The notes: generated by a model not told the origin, from the letters alone. Numbered from the stretch's first letter, positions 1 through 6,394 are shown. The stretch is DNA of 64,000 nucleotides from a virus (IMGVR_UViG_3300050016_000047:32443-96442); one strand, 5' to 3'. Numbers and translations: made by a program.

Positions 1-202
1 ATAGTAGCATATAGTATTGATTCTATTGTGTTTTAAGTCTTTTGTTTTGTTATAGTTGCGATTTGGGTCCCCTTATTTTCTTGAGACACCCGGCGGACCC
101 AACCCTAGGGGGATGAGCCTCATAGCCACTCTCACCTAGCAGAAAAAACGATTTAAAATATAAATTTTACTTGGGTCCCTTTTCAACTAGGTTCCTTTAT
201 TC
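1..202. other. gene-free left end with repeated TTGGGTCC words
   Basis: I see no convincing gene here. The word TTGGGTCC occurs at 63-70 and again at 171-178, and its reverse complement lies at 95-102, so 63-70 and 95-102 could pair as an 8-bp stem. A weak promoter-like pair (TTGTGT at 26-31, TATAGT at 51-56, 19-base spacer) precedes it. The second TTGGGTCC is only about 25 bases before the first gene. Confidence 0.35.
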
Positions 203-403
203 ATGGTAAACAAATATAAAGTACCCATGAGTATAGAAGTACATTATTCCTGCGGCCATGTTAAACTCTTGGTCAGTCCCGGAGTCGCTGACCCAGACGG
301 TCAGTACACCAAGTTTATATATGAGCAACACATACGTCCGAATGAAGCTGGTATATATAAGTTAAACCTAAAGTTCACAAAATGTCTTGAGTGTGGTTTA
401 TAG
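203..403 (+). CDS. small Cys/His protein, unknown function
   Basis: 66-residue protein that I do not recognise. It carries a CGH pair near residue 18 and a CLEC motif at the very C-terminus, a spacing that could bind one zinc ion. The predicted start has only a weak AGG-like ribosome site. It is the first gene of the rightward strand and is separated from the next gene by a strong promoter, so it is probably transcribed separately. Confidence 0.5.
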   Translation: MVNKYKVPMSIEVHYSCGHVKLLVSPGVADPDGQYTKFIYEQHIRPNEAGIYKLNLKFTKCLECGL

Positions 404-417
404 TTGGTAGGCTAAAC

Positions 418-446
418 TTGACAAATCCTAATATCTGTGGTATACT
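418..446 (+). promoter_or_regulatory. sigma-70-like promoter, extended -10
   Basis: TTGACA at 418-423 and TATACT at 441-446 are separated by exactly 17 bases, and TGG precedes the -10 box (extended -10). The expected start of transcription, about 7 bases after the -10 box, falls on the GTG start codon at 453. Confidence 0.85.
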
Positions 447-452
447 CCTTTA

Positions 453-665
453 GTGAGCTATATATTAGTTAGGACAGACTGCAAGGTTCCCGCGTACTTT
501 GTCCGCAAAACGGACGAAATGGTTGAAGGGACTGGTGTTATAGGCACGTTTGACAAATCCGAAGCTACTTGTTATGCGAATCGTTGTTCCGCCGAATATA
601 TGCTTAATGAAATTACCCACAAGTTCGGTACTGAGATTGGCGATTGGAAAGTAGCAATCCTGTGA
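453..665 (+). CDS. small hypothetical protein, probably leaderless mRNA
   Basis: 70-residue protein of unknown function. The GTG start lies six bases after the -10 box of the promoter at 418-446 and has no room for a Shine-Dalgarno site, so the message is probably leaderless. The gene contains an exact copy of the dispersed hairpin at 501-515, read here as VRKTD. Its stop overlaps the next start as GTGA at 662-665. An internal ATG at 519 would remove a third of the protein and has no better ribosome site. Confidence 0.6.
   Translation: MSYILVRTDCKVPAYFVRKTDEMVEGTGVIGTFDKSEATCYANRCSAEYMLNEITHKFGTEIGDWKVAIL
501..515 (+). repeat. dispersed hairpin, copy 1 (exact)
   Basis: GTCCGCAAAACGGAC: a 5-bp GTCCG/CGGAC stem with a CAAAA loop. 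This is the reference form of a repeat found about twenty times in the window. Here it lies inside a gene, about 50 bases downstream of a strong promoter. Confidence 0.85.
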
Positions 666-1192
666 GTGATGTAGGCGAATATATCAAGTACAACTTTAAG
701 TATACCATGACTAATCCGCCTAAATACAAGTCATATAAGTTTAATTCAGACTCTATGATTGAGAACAAACTTAAAGACATTCCTATTAGGCAGTTAAGAA
801 GTGGTTTTAAAATGGCTTGTGGAAAAGATTTAACGGGTAAAAAGATTCCAAGTATAAATCTAATATATTTTTATATTCCTACTCCGATGGGTTTTAGTAA
901 AGAACCAGAAGAGGCTACTCCGGCGGTTTGTCAAGTCTCGGCGAACAGAAAAGAAATTCACGACGAGTTGGTTCGCAGACACACAGCTACGTTGCCGCCA
1001 AAAACTCCATCACATCTAACTGTTAAAGATATTCAGGAAATGAAGAAGCAGTTATTGAGTTGTAATTTTAAAGACCCTTATATTTATTATGGTAATTCAA
1101 ACTGGCCGTGGGATTCTACCCCGCCGGTTAAGGTAAAGAAAAATGGAAAACACAAACCAGAACGATCCAGCACCCCCGAATCCGGGGCGTAG
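662..1192 (+). CDS. hypothetical protein upstream of tRNA cluster
   Basis: 176-residue protein, rich in Lys, Pro and Tyr, not recognised. I place the start at GTG 662 because it overlaps the preceding stop as GTGA; a longer TTG start at 644 exists. The last ten bases, including the stop codon at 1190-1192, lie inside the 5' end of the tRNA-Pro gene. Such overlap suggests that the tRNA was inserted into, or trimmed, the 3' end of this gene. Confidence 0.55.
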   Translation: MSDVGEYIKYNFKYTMTNPPKYKSYKFNSDSMIENKLKDIPIRQLRSGFKMACGKDLTGKKIPSINLIYFYIPTPMGFSKEPEEATPAVCQVSANRKEIHDELVRRHTATLPPKTPSHLTVKDIQEMKKQLLSCNFKDPYIYYGNSNWPWDSTPPVKVKKNGKHKPERSSTPESGA

Positions 1193-1256
1193 CTTAAGAC
1201 AGAGCACTTGGTTTGGAACCAAGGCGGTGCAGGTTTAAGTCCTGCTGCCCCGACCA
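1183..1256 (+). tRNA. tRNA-Pro(TGG)
   Basis: Full cloverleaf: acceptor CGGGGCG paired with TGCCCCG, D arm, anticodon stem CTTGG/CCAAG around loop TTTGGAA giving anticodon TGG, a T arm, discriminator A and an encoded CCA end. Confidence 0.9.
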
Positions 1257-1325
1257 GTTTTAAACAGTTTTAAACAGTTTTAAACAGTTTTAAACAGTTT
1301 TAAACAGTTTTAAACAGTTTTTAAA
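1255..1325 (+). repeat. 10-bp tandem repeat CAGTTTTAAA, about 7 units
   Basis: Six perfect units of CAGTTTTAAA run from 1255 to 1314, with a seventh carrying one extra T. They begin within the CCA end of tRNA-Pro. Each unit junction contains the near-palindrome AAACAGTTT, and the 10-bp period matches about one helical turn, so all copies would face the same side of the DNA. Confidence 0.9.
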
Positions 1326-1394
1326 GAACCCACGTTTGTTCTAGAAGCTTGACGTACAATCCGTCCTGTGTGGCCGGGAGAAAAGATATTATTT

Positions 1395-1535
1395 ATGTTA
1401 CTTATATTACTTTTAGTGTTATTGTTATGCGGTGGTGGTTTTGGATATAGTACTTGGGGTCTTGCAGGTGGTGGTGGAATCGGTGGAGTAGTTCTGCTAG
1501 TTATCGTTATACTCCTTTTGACAGGGAGACTATAA
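1395..1535 (+). CDS. DUF3309-like small hydrophobic peptide
   Basis: 46-residue peptide. It has a Leu-rich N-terminal stretch (residues 2-11), a Gly-rich centre with GGGFGY and a second hydrophobic stretch ending in LLTGRL. This matches my memory of the DUF3309 family, tiny bacterial membrane peptides of unknown function. It overlaps the next gene as TAATG at 1533-1537, implying coupled translation. The only GGGAG-like site is rather far upstream (about 15 bases). Confidence 0.7.
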   Translation: MLLILLLVLLLCGGGFGYSTWGLAGGGGIGGVVLLVIVILLLTGRL

Positions 1536-1759
1536 TGATTGGATTATTATTCTTAGTAGTCGTATGCGGCGTACTAGTGTATCTTGTAAACAACCTTGTA
1601 CCCATGGACGGTAAATTCAAACTAGTTTTTAATTGTATAATCGGACTTATTCTATTATACTATGTTTTGAGTTTCTTTGGATTGGTTTCTCCCGCTCCCG
1701 GTTTTGGAGCGTATCCCGGTTATCCGTATCGCGGCGGTCCCGGTCCATACAGATATTAA
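1535..1759 (+). CDS. Thivi_2564-like small membrane protein
   Basis: 74-residue protein with two membrane segments (about residues 2-19 and 27-47) joined by the sequence NNLVPMDGKFK, followed by a Pro/Gly/Tyr-rich tail. The NxxxPMDGK loop is characteristic of bacterial Thivi_2564-type membrane proteins, as I recall them. The start at 1535 is chosen because it overlaps the preceding stop as TAATG; a longer reading frame from 1454 would run across the preceding gene. Function is unknown. Both genes are of a kind usual in bacterial chromosomes and unusual in a phage. Confidence 0.65.
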   Translation: MIGLLFLVVVCGVLVYLVNNLVPMDGKFKLVFNCIIGLILLYYVLSFFGLVSPAPGFGAYPGYPYRGGPGPYRY

Positions 1760-1766
1760 TTTCCAC

Positions 1767-1840
1767 ATAGGAATAAGATAGTGGTAGTCTGGCTGCCTAC
1801 AAATCAGTCAGCGGGTGTTCGATTCACTCTTCCTATGCCA
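1767..1840 (+). tRNA. tRNA with anticodon ACA in standard numbering (isotype uncertain)
   Basis: Acceptor ATAGGAA pairs with TTCCTAT, followed by G and CCA. D stem AGAT/GTCT and T arm GGGTG/CACTC are sound. The anticodon stem GCTGC/TCAGT has a C-U mismatch next to the loop CTACAAA, so the loop can also be seen as nine bases. Standard numbering gives ACA (Cys codon TGT), but G73 and A34 are unusual for Cys; TAC (Val) would need a shifted loop. Confidence 0.6.
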
Positions 1841-1845
1841 TTTAA

Positions 1846-1919
1846 GCGGGCTTGGTGTATTGGCAGCGCCATAGTCTTCCAAACTATAGGAAAGGGTTCG
1901 ATTCCCTTAGTCCGCTCCA
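1846..1919 (+). tRNA. tRNA-Gly(TCC)
   Basis: Acceptor GCGGGCT/AGTCCGC, D stem GTGT/GCGC, anticodon stem ATAGT/ACTAT around CTTCCAA (anticodon TCC), T stem AAGGG/CCCTT, discriminator T as in bacterial tRNA-Gly and an encoded CCA. Confidence 0.92.
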
Positions 1920-1926
1920 TTTCTAA

Positions 1927-1999
1927 TGGCCTGTCGTATAATTGGCAATACGCCTCCCTGTTAAGGAGTACGATGTAGGTTCAAGTCCTACTGGGCCAG
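1927..1999 (+). tRNA. tRNA-Asn(GTT)
   Basis: Acceptor TGGCCTG/TGGGCCA, D stem GTAT/ATAC, anticodon loop CTGTTAA (GTT), T stem GTAGG/CCTAC and discriminator G as expected for Asn. The CCA end is not fully encoded: the sequence continues CCT. Confidence 0.88.
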
Positions 2000-2005
2000 C
2001 CTTTA

Positions 2006-2080
2006 GCTGGACTAGCTCCAATGTAGAGCAGCGCACCTGTAATGCGACGGTTCTCAGTTCAAGTCTGAGGTTCAGCCCCA
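2006..2080 (+). tRNA. tRNA-Thr(TGT), with C at position 33
   Basis: Acceptor GCTGGAC/GTTCAGC, D stem GCTC/GAGC, T stem CTCAG/CTGAG and an encoded CCA. The anticodon loop CCTGTAA gives TGT but has C where U33 is nearly universal, and the outermost anticodon pair is G-A. The discriminator is C. Probably Thr, possibly a weakened tRNA. Confidence 0.7.
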
Positions 2081-2185
2081 CATCAAAAAGTTTGTACCGC
2101 AGTCCGGGCATCGCTACCTTGACCGCCTTAGCGGATAAAACCGCCGAGTTTGTATTTGTTTCACAAGTAAAAAATGAAAGAGTAA

Positions 2186-2470
2186 ATGAATAGTTTTAAA
2201 AAAGTAATAGGCTCCACAGTGTTATTTGCAATGTCGTTCGTAGTAGGAATGCCTCTAGTTAACGCATCTCCTGTTCCTCAAGTTGGTATTCAATTTAGGG
2301 TGTTTGATAGAAACCATAAAGACTACCATGACTGGGATGATAGAGAAGACCGCGATTATCGCGGCTATCTAGAATCCAGACACCGGCCATATATTGAATA
2401 CAGAAAACAAAACAACAAAGAACAAAAGAACTACTGGAACTATCGTCATAGCCATCCAGACAAGGACTAA
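2186..2470 (+). CDS. small secreted DYHxW-type protein
   Basis: 94-residue protein with a clear signal peptide (Lys at 5-6, hydrophobic core to about residue 22, cleavage near VNASP). The mature part is dominated by Asp, His, Arg and Tyr with DYHDWDDRED and NYWNYRHSH patches. I recall similar small exported proteins in Acidobacteriota. Function is unknown. It directly follows the tRNA cluster and is another bacterial-looking gene in the left-end cargo region. Confidence 0.6.
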   Translation: MNSFKKVIGSTVLFAMSFVVGMPLVNASPVPQVGIQFRVFDRNHKDYHDWDDREDRDYRGYLESRHRPYIEYRKQNNKEQKNYWNYRHSHPDKD

Positions 2471-2494
2471 GTAATCTCGGGAGTACGCGATGCT

Positions 2495-2542
2495 GGAACG
2501 ACGGTTCCTACGAGAGTCGCCTCGACGAGTTAAAAGCTCGTC
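2495..2542 (+). other. two hairpins in intergenic RNA
   Basis: GGAAC/GTTCC with loop GACG at 2495-2508, and GACGAG/CTCGTC with a 7-base loop at 2524-2542. There is no U tract after either, so they do not look like a standard terminator. They lie between the secreted protein gene and a tiny basic reading frame. Confidence 0.35.
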
Positions 2543-2549
2543 AAAGTTT

Positions 2550-2663
2550 ATGAAGAAGTTTATGAAGAAAAAGTATATACCCGGAACATACCTATCTAGA
2601 AAAGCTTTTAAACAATATTGGAAGTTGTGGTTAATACCCAATCCGCGTAACGGAAAAATTTAG
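2550..2663 (+). CDS. possible 37-residue basic peptide
   Basis: Short reading frame starting MKKFMKKKY, rich in Lys, Tyr and Trp. There is no good ribosome site, because the start lies directly after a hairpin. It ends with a variant of the dispersed hairpin, read as PRNGK. It may be a real small gene or chance. Confidence 0.3.
   Translation: MKKFMKKKYIPGTYLSRKAFKQYWKLWLIPNPRNGKI
2641..2655 (+). repeat. dispersed hairpin, variant
   Basis: ATCCGCGTAACGGAA: keeps TCCG-N5-CGGA but has lost the outer pair. It lies 32 bases upstream of an exact copy. Confidence 0.4.
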
Positions 2664-2686
2664 AACTATAAGATTGAGTTAGACGT

Positions 2687-2701
2687 GTCCGCAAAACGGA
2701 C
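2687..2701 (+). repeat. dispersed hairpin, copy 2 (exact, intergenic)
   Basis: GTCCGCAAAACGGAC in a non-coding stretch, 64 bases before the start of the next gene. Confidence 0.85.
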
Positions 2702-2764
2702 CCTCGGTTATCTCAGCTATCAGAAGTAAAACATTAAATCAAAAAAATAAAAATAAGGAATCAA

Positions 2765-3301
2765 ATGGCAAATCCTAGTAATATTAATCGTATTTTTGGA
2801 AACCAGATCGCGGTCCTAACAAACGCTATAACCACTGTAGAAACAGCATTCAGTTTCGCTGCTGGGTATAACCCCGGTTCCGGCGTGGCTGTTTGTGCTA
2901 TGCCTGCGAATGCTCTTTACGACGGAGTTCCCTTTACCGTTCGAGCAACAGGTAAGTATACAACGGGTACCACATCAAACGTAACTCCGTGTCTATATGT
3001 AGGCACATCCCTAACCCTAAGCTCAGATTCAGCTATCTCAGCCATGACTACGTTCTCTGCCGTCACCGCGAGCGGTAACTGGATTATAGAAGCTCACGGC
3101 GTATGGGATTCCGTATCCACCAAGTATAACGGATGGTATAACGGTATTGTCGGCACGACAGTCAAAACCGGCACAACCTTTACTAACGCTCAGACAGGAA
3201 TCGCCGCAATCACGGGTCTAAGCTTCCTAGTCTCGTTCACGTTCTCAAGCGGAAACGCCGCGAATACTGCAACCCTAACCGAACTCTCACTAGAAGCATA
3301 G
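2765..3301 (+). CDS. virion-like beta-rich protein, paralogue of the gene at 27971
   Basis: 178-residue protein rich in Ser, Thr, Gly and Ala, a composition typical of phage virion or decoration proteins. It aligns by eye with the product at 27971-28639: PF(T/L)VR(A/I)TG, a central LxxGT strand, the EAxxxWDS segment and a C-terminal SFLVSFTFSS / NFCASATWGN block before the final Glu-rich strand. The start follows AAGGAATCAA. Exact role is unknown. Confidence 0.6.
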   Translation: MANPSNINRIFGNQIAVLTNAITTVETAFSFAAGYNPGSGVAVCAMPANALYDGVPFTVRATGKYTTGTTSNVTPCLYVGTSLTLSSDSAISAMTTFSAVTASGNWIIEAHGVWDSVSTKYNGWYNGIVGTTVKTGTTFTNAQTGIAAITGLSFLVSFTFSSGNAANTATLTELSLEA

Positions 3302-3314
3302 GTCAACATCCGAG

Positions 3315-3344
3315 GGGAGCACCTTCAGATTTTGAGATGCTCCC
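3315..3344 (+). other. 7-bp hairpin after virion-like gene
   Basis: GGGAGCA at 3315-3321 pairs with TGCTCCC at 3338-3344. No T-run follows, so it may be an RNA-stability element rather than an intrinsic terminator. Confidence 0.35.
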
Positions 3345-3358
3345 TAACGGTACCTATT

Positions 3359-3484
3359 ATGACTAAAGATAAAGTCAAACCCGAATCAAACCGCCGATTA
3401 GGTAGCCACTATAAAAGTAAGAAGCTAAAGATTCGCCGATTAACCCAAACTGAATGGGATAAGAACAATCCCAAAGACAAATGA
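3359..3484 (+). CDS. 41-residue basic protein
   Basis: Small, strongly basic protein (MTKDKVKPESNRRLGSHYK...). Its stop overlaps the next start as ATGA at 3481-3484, so it is probably translated together with the papain-fold protein that follows. The function cannot be read from the sequence. Confidence 0.5.
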   Translation: MTKDKVKPESNRRLGSHYKSKKLKIRRLTQTEWDKNNPKDK

Positions 3485-3942
3485 TACTCCTTCGTTTTAT
3501 ATCCAGCCGTTCTTTTGTATCAAAAGCTATTCAAGTTAGAACAGATGGACAAGTTTCGCACGTAGAATACCTAGATACTTCTACGATGATTACTTTCGGT
3601 GCTCGGTTACAAGGTGGCGTGACGCATCGCCCTTATAACTATATTAAACCTGATTGGGAAGAACTATACACTTTCGAAGGTATCGAAGCTTCATATAAGG
3701 AAGCTTTATTTTTTAACGGTCGCAAGTACGATTGGAAAGATATAGCATCGCTCGCAGTAGGTTGGCATCCCGGTGGATACGACCCGGAAGAAGCCGTGTG
3801 TTCTTGTTTGGCCGGATACAGTAATCGTTTGGCATGGGCTAACGGAACCGCCCCAGCGTTACTTAATCCAAACCTTCCTACGTGGGAAATGACTCCACAA
3901 ATTTTATATGGTGCGGTTACTAAACAAGTTGTTGTATATTAA
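3481..3942 (+). CDS. permuted papain-fold (NlpC/P60 or YiiX-like) hydrolase
   Basis: 153-residue protein. The N-terminal strand pattern ending in SHVEYL (His near residue 27) and a later Cys in EEAVCSCLAGY (about residues 106-112) fit the circularly permuted NlpC/P60 (YiiX, C92-like) fold, where His precedes the catalytic Cys. Such proteins cleave amide or thioester bonds in peptidoglycan or lipids. It lies next to a lipoprotein, a papain-type protease and a holin-like gene, which suggests a role in lysis or entry. Confidence 0.6.
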   Translation: MILLRFISSRSFVSKAIQVRTDGQVSHVEYLDTSTMITFGARLQGGVTHRPYNYIKPDWEELYTFEGIEASYKEALFFNGRKYDWKDIASLAVGWHPGGYDPEEAVCSCLAGYSNRLAWANGTAPALLNPNLPTWEMTPQILYGAVTKQVVVY

Positions 3943-3953
3943 AAAGAGGATAC

Positions 3954-4547
3954 ATGAAAATTTTACCTAAAGCACTTCTGGCCTGCGTACTTAGTTTATC
4001 ACTAGTTACGTATGGTTGTTCCACAGCACAATTCTTTACTGTACTGGATCAAGTAGCTCCGGCGGTTCTTAACGTTCTTCAGATTGTAACCATATTTACA
4101 GGCCATCCGGCTAACACCGCTCTTTCTACTAAAGTTTCTGCGGACGTTGCCGCAACGGAAAAACTATATTCTGACTATACGTCTGCTTCCTCGGCGGCTC
4201 AGCCCGGCATTAAGAACGATATTAATGCGGCGTTCGTTGTTCTTAATAGCGACCTAGGAGTTATATTCTCTGCCGCACAGGTTAGCGATCATAACACACA
4301 GCTTAAAATTGCCGCCTTAATTGGACTTATTCAAACAAGCGTGAGTATAGCAGAAGCGATAATTCCTTCTCCCACACCAGCCGCAACTCTGTCAAGTAAG
4401 TTAGACGCAGATACTTTAGTTGCATCCTATAATAAAATCCTAACCGCTCCTACAGGCAACAAAGCGGTGGATAAGTATACTCGTACCCACCAACTTCATA
4501 TCCACAGTAAGCTAGCTCGTGTAGCTACTGCCGGGATTCTTAAATAA
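3954..4547 (+). CDS. lipoprotein, unknown function
   Basis: 197 residues. A signal peptide (MKILPKALLACVLSLSLVTYGC) ends in a lipobox-like VTYGC, so the mature protein is probably lipid-anchored at Cys22. The rest is Ala/Ser/Thr-rich and helical, with a conserved-looking ASYNKILTAPTG segment near residue 158. The ribosome site AAGAGGATAC is good. The stop overlaps the protease start as TAATG. It could be an outer spanin-like component, but it is longer than usual for that role. Confidence 0.6.
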   Translation: MKILPKALLACVLSLSLVTYGCSTAQFFTVLDQVAPAVLNVLQIVTIFTGHPANTALSTKVSADVAATEKLYSDYTSASSAAQPGIKNDINAAFVVLNSDLGVIFSAAQVSDHNTQLKIAALIGLIQTSVSIAEAIIPSPTPAATLSSKLDADTLVASYNKILTAPTGNKAVDKYTRTHQLHIHSKLARVATAGILK

Positions 4548-5350
4548 TGCCAGAACTTCCTCTAGTCAATGGGCACAGGTTTGGCTACATACGTAAACCA
4601 GCCGACCACAGAATGTTCGGAATCTCTTCGGTTCCGAACCTAAAACAAGTAACTCTTCCAACCGTATTCGGATTAGACGAGTTCATGCCTCCGGTCAAGG
4701 ACCAAAAAGACCTAGGAGCGTGTACTGCGTTTGCTTCTACTGTAGACCGCGAAGCTATCGCCCGACAGTATGAAAACAAGCAACCGATTCTCTCTCCGTT
4801 GTTTGTATACTACTATTCTCGTCTACTAGACGGCTCTTTAGATGAAGGCGATGCTGGAAGCACTGGCGAAACAACTTGTCAGGTATTCCAGCGATACGGA
4901 GCTTGTCTGGAATCCGAAGACCCTTACATTACTTCTGACTTTCAAAAGATGCCTTTCACGGCACAGATACAAGCTGCGAAAGAGTTTAAGTCTGGAGCAT
5001 ATCACTCTCTGCACACCGTTCAAGATGTGCAGAACTGCATTTTCTCCGGTTATCGCATTCGATTGGGAATGAATGTATACCAAAGTTTTGAAAACATTGG
5101 TTCTAATGGTTTGATGCCAATACCCAGTCACAAAGAAAATGTTTTAGGCGGGCATGAAATCTTAATATACAGGTTTGACAATTCTGTTAAATGTCCAAAC
5201 ACCCATTCAACTGGAGCGTTTCTTGTAAGAAACTCTTGGGGTAGTTCGTGGGGGCAAGCGGGAAGTTTCTGGATGCCCTACGAGGGAATCGTAAGTTCAT
5301 TACTAAACTGTGACTTAAAAATACAACATTTAGGTCCTGCGTGGAAATAG
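4547..5350 (+). CDS. papain-family (C1A) cysteine peptidase
   Basis: 267 residues with a complete papain catalytic set: oxyanion Gln53 and nucleophile Cys59 in VKDQKDLGACTAFA, His203 in GGHEILIYRFD and Asn229 in RNSWGSSWG. Family members cut peptide bonds. No signal peptide or long pro-domain is visible. It sits between a lipoprotein and a holin-like membrane protein with zero or one base of spacing, so I infer a role in cell lysis or in degrading host surface protein. C1A enzymes are uncommon as phage lysis proteins. Confidence 0.85.
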   Translation: MPELPLVNGHRFGYIRKPADHRMFGISSVPNLKQVTLPTVFGLDEFMPPVKDQKDLGACTAFASTVDREAIARQYENKQPILSPLFVYYYSRLLDGSLDEGDAGSTGETTCQVFQRYGACLESEDPYITSDFQKMPFTAQIQAAKEFKSGAYHSLHTVQDVQNCIFSGYRIRLGMNVYQSFENIGSNGLMPIPSHKENVLGGHEILIYRFDNSVKCPNTHSTGAFLVRNSWGSSWGQAGSFWMPYEGIVSSLLNCDLKIQHLGPAWK

Positions 5351-5680
5351 ATGAAAATAGTATCAAACGCTAAAACTTATGACTGGCCGACATGGTTCAT
5401 TGGAATCCTGCGGTCATTTCTAAGCGGTGGTGCTGCGGCTCTCACTACGGGAACTGGTGGTGCTGTTCTTGGCATTCCCGGTCCTATGGTCTGGAAGTTA
5501 ATACTTATTAACTTTGTTCTGATGGGCCTATACCGCATGGGAGAGTTCCTGCAACTACATGGAGCACCAGACCCAGTACTCCAAGCCGCTCTCGCGGATG
5601 CAAAAGCTGCGAGCGACATGACTAGTCAGAAAATTGCAGATATACAAGCCATACCTTCACCAACTGATCCAAAAACTTAG
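5351..5680 (+). CDS. holin-like membrane protein
   Basis: 109 residues. The start codon directly follows the protease stop. Two likely membrane segments are seen (about 14-38, Gly/Ala-rich, and 44-60), followed by an amphipathic, charged C-terminal tail. Size, topology and position after a peptidase suggest a holin, the pore that releases endolysin, but there is no diagnostic motif. It might instead be a membrane anchor for the protease. Confidence 0.5.
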   Translation: MKIVSNAKTYDWPTWFIGILRSFLSGGAAALTTGTGGAVLGIPGPMVWKLILINFVLMGLYRMGEFLQLHGAPDPVLQAALADAKAASDMTSQKIADIQAIPSPTDPKT

Positions 5681-5687
5681 GTAGTGC

Positions 5688-5785
5688 GTCTAGTAAGGGA
5701 AGTTTTCCAATACCCGGTAAGGAACAACTTCCTAAAGACAATCTACAGTGTCATAGATGGCACCTTACTAGACTCCGGGTATTGG
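5688..5785 (+). other. interleaved inverted repeats forming a predicted pseudoknot
   Basis: Stem A: GTCTAGTAAGG (5688-5698) is the perfect complement of CCTTACTAGAC (5763-5773). Stem B: CCAATACCCGG (5707-5717) is the perfect complement of CCGGGTATTGG (5775-5785). The order A-B-A'-B' makes the two 11-bp stems interlock. A third small hairpin, AGGAA/TTCCT with loop CAAC, lies at 5719-5732 between them. The structure starts 8 bases after a stop codon and ends 26 bases before the next start codon. Confidence 0.75.
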
Positions 5786-5811
5786 TACGTCCCCACTCCA
5801 TTAGGAGACCG

Positions 5812-6048
5812 ATGAAAAGACTCACAGTTTTGTTTTTGTTTCTTATGTTTGCAGCCACCTCTGCATCCGCACAAAGTTTTTCTTTTGTTAATAGCTCCTC
5901 GTCCGGTCCAGAAGACCAAAGTTATAACGACAGTTCCGGCACCGGACTTATGGCCGCTCGGCAGGCACTTGGCACAGCACTTCATCAACTTACCTACGGA
6001 GGAGCAACACTTAGTCCTCCCGCTAACTTGCAGGCCATCGTGCAATGA
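5812..6048 (+). CDS. small exported protein
   Basis: 78 residues with a textbook signal peptide (MKRLTVLFLFLMFAATSASAQ). The mature part is Ser-rich and ends with a short Gly/Leu-rich helix. The start is fixed by the ribosome site TTAGGAGACCG; a longer frame from 5782 would run into the pseudoknot arm. The gene may be controlled by the structured RNA immediately upstream. Function unknown. Confidence 0.6.
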   Translation: MKRLTVLFLFLMFAATSASAQSFSFVNSSSSGPEDQSYNDSSGTGLMAARQALGTALHQLTYGGATLSPPANLQAIVQ

Positions 6049-6082
6049 AATGAAGTATAAACATTTAGTAAAGGAAAATTAA

Positions 6083-6394
6083 GTGGCGAACAACTATAAT
6101 ACAAAACCAATTTACTTAGATTCAACAATGGCTTCCGGATGGAGGGCATTGCAGACTCTTAACGTTGGAACTCAGTGGGGTTTTAACGTTAGTTACGTAG
6201 AATGGCAAGCTCCCGTATCAGCGGGCGACAAGTTTGTAATAGTTGACCCGGCAAGCTCTGCTGTTCTTTTAGAAGGGTCTTGTGGTCAAGCTAACGCAGA
6301 CGTACCTTTTGATTTAGGCGACACTCTCCCGGCGTGGCGAGATTTTAAAGTTACTACTCTTAATTCTGGTATTCTACTTATTTGGTATCGCTAG
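6083..6394 (+). CDS. small virion-like protein
   Basis: 103 residues starting with GTG after AAGGAAAATTAA. It is rich in aromatic and beta-forming residues and has no signal peptide (MANNYNTKPIYLDSTMASGW...). It directly abuts the fibre-like gene that follows, so it may be an accessory virion or adaptor protein. The family is not recognised. Confidence 0.5.
   Translation: MANNYNTKPIYLDSTMASGWRALQTLNVGTQWGFNVSYVEWQAPVSAGDKFVIVDPASSAVLLEGSCGQANADVPFDLGDTLPAWRDFKVTTLNSGILLIWYR

Noticed and set aside
501-515. Dispersed hairpin as rho-independent terminator
   Set aside because: The stem is only 5 bp, no T-run follows and many copies lie inside essential genes.
501-515. Dispersed hairpin as a conserved peptide motif
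   Set aside because: Copies are read in different frames and on both strands, giving unrelated peptides.
1255-1325. CRISPR array
   Set aside because: Units are 10 bp and contiguous, with no spacers and no cas genes nearby.
1518-1536. Promoter TTGACA...TATAAT before the Thivi_2564-like gene
   Set aside because: The spacer is only 7 bases, far too short for a sigma-70 promoter.
2369-2641. Leftward open frame of 90 codons
   Set aside because: It lies opposite the secreted protein gene and a hairpin-rich gap, has no ribosome site and no recognisable domain.
5688-5785. Group I intron core
   Set aside because: It has a pseudoknot but is under 100 bases, with 11-bp stems and none of the core strings shared by the three capsid introns.
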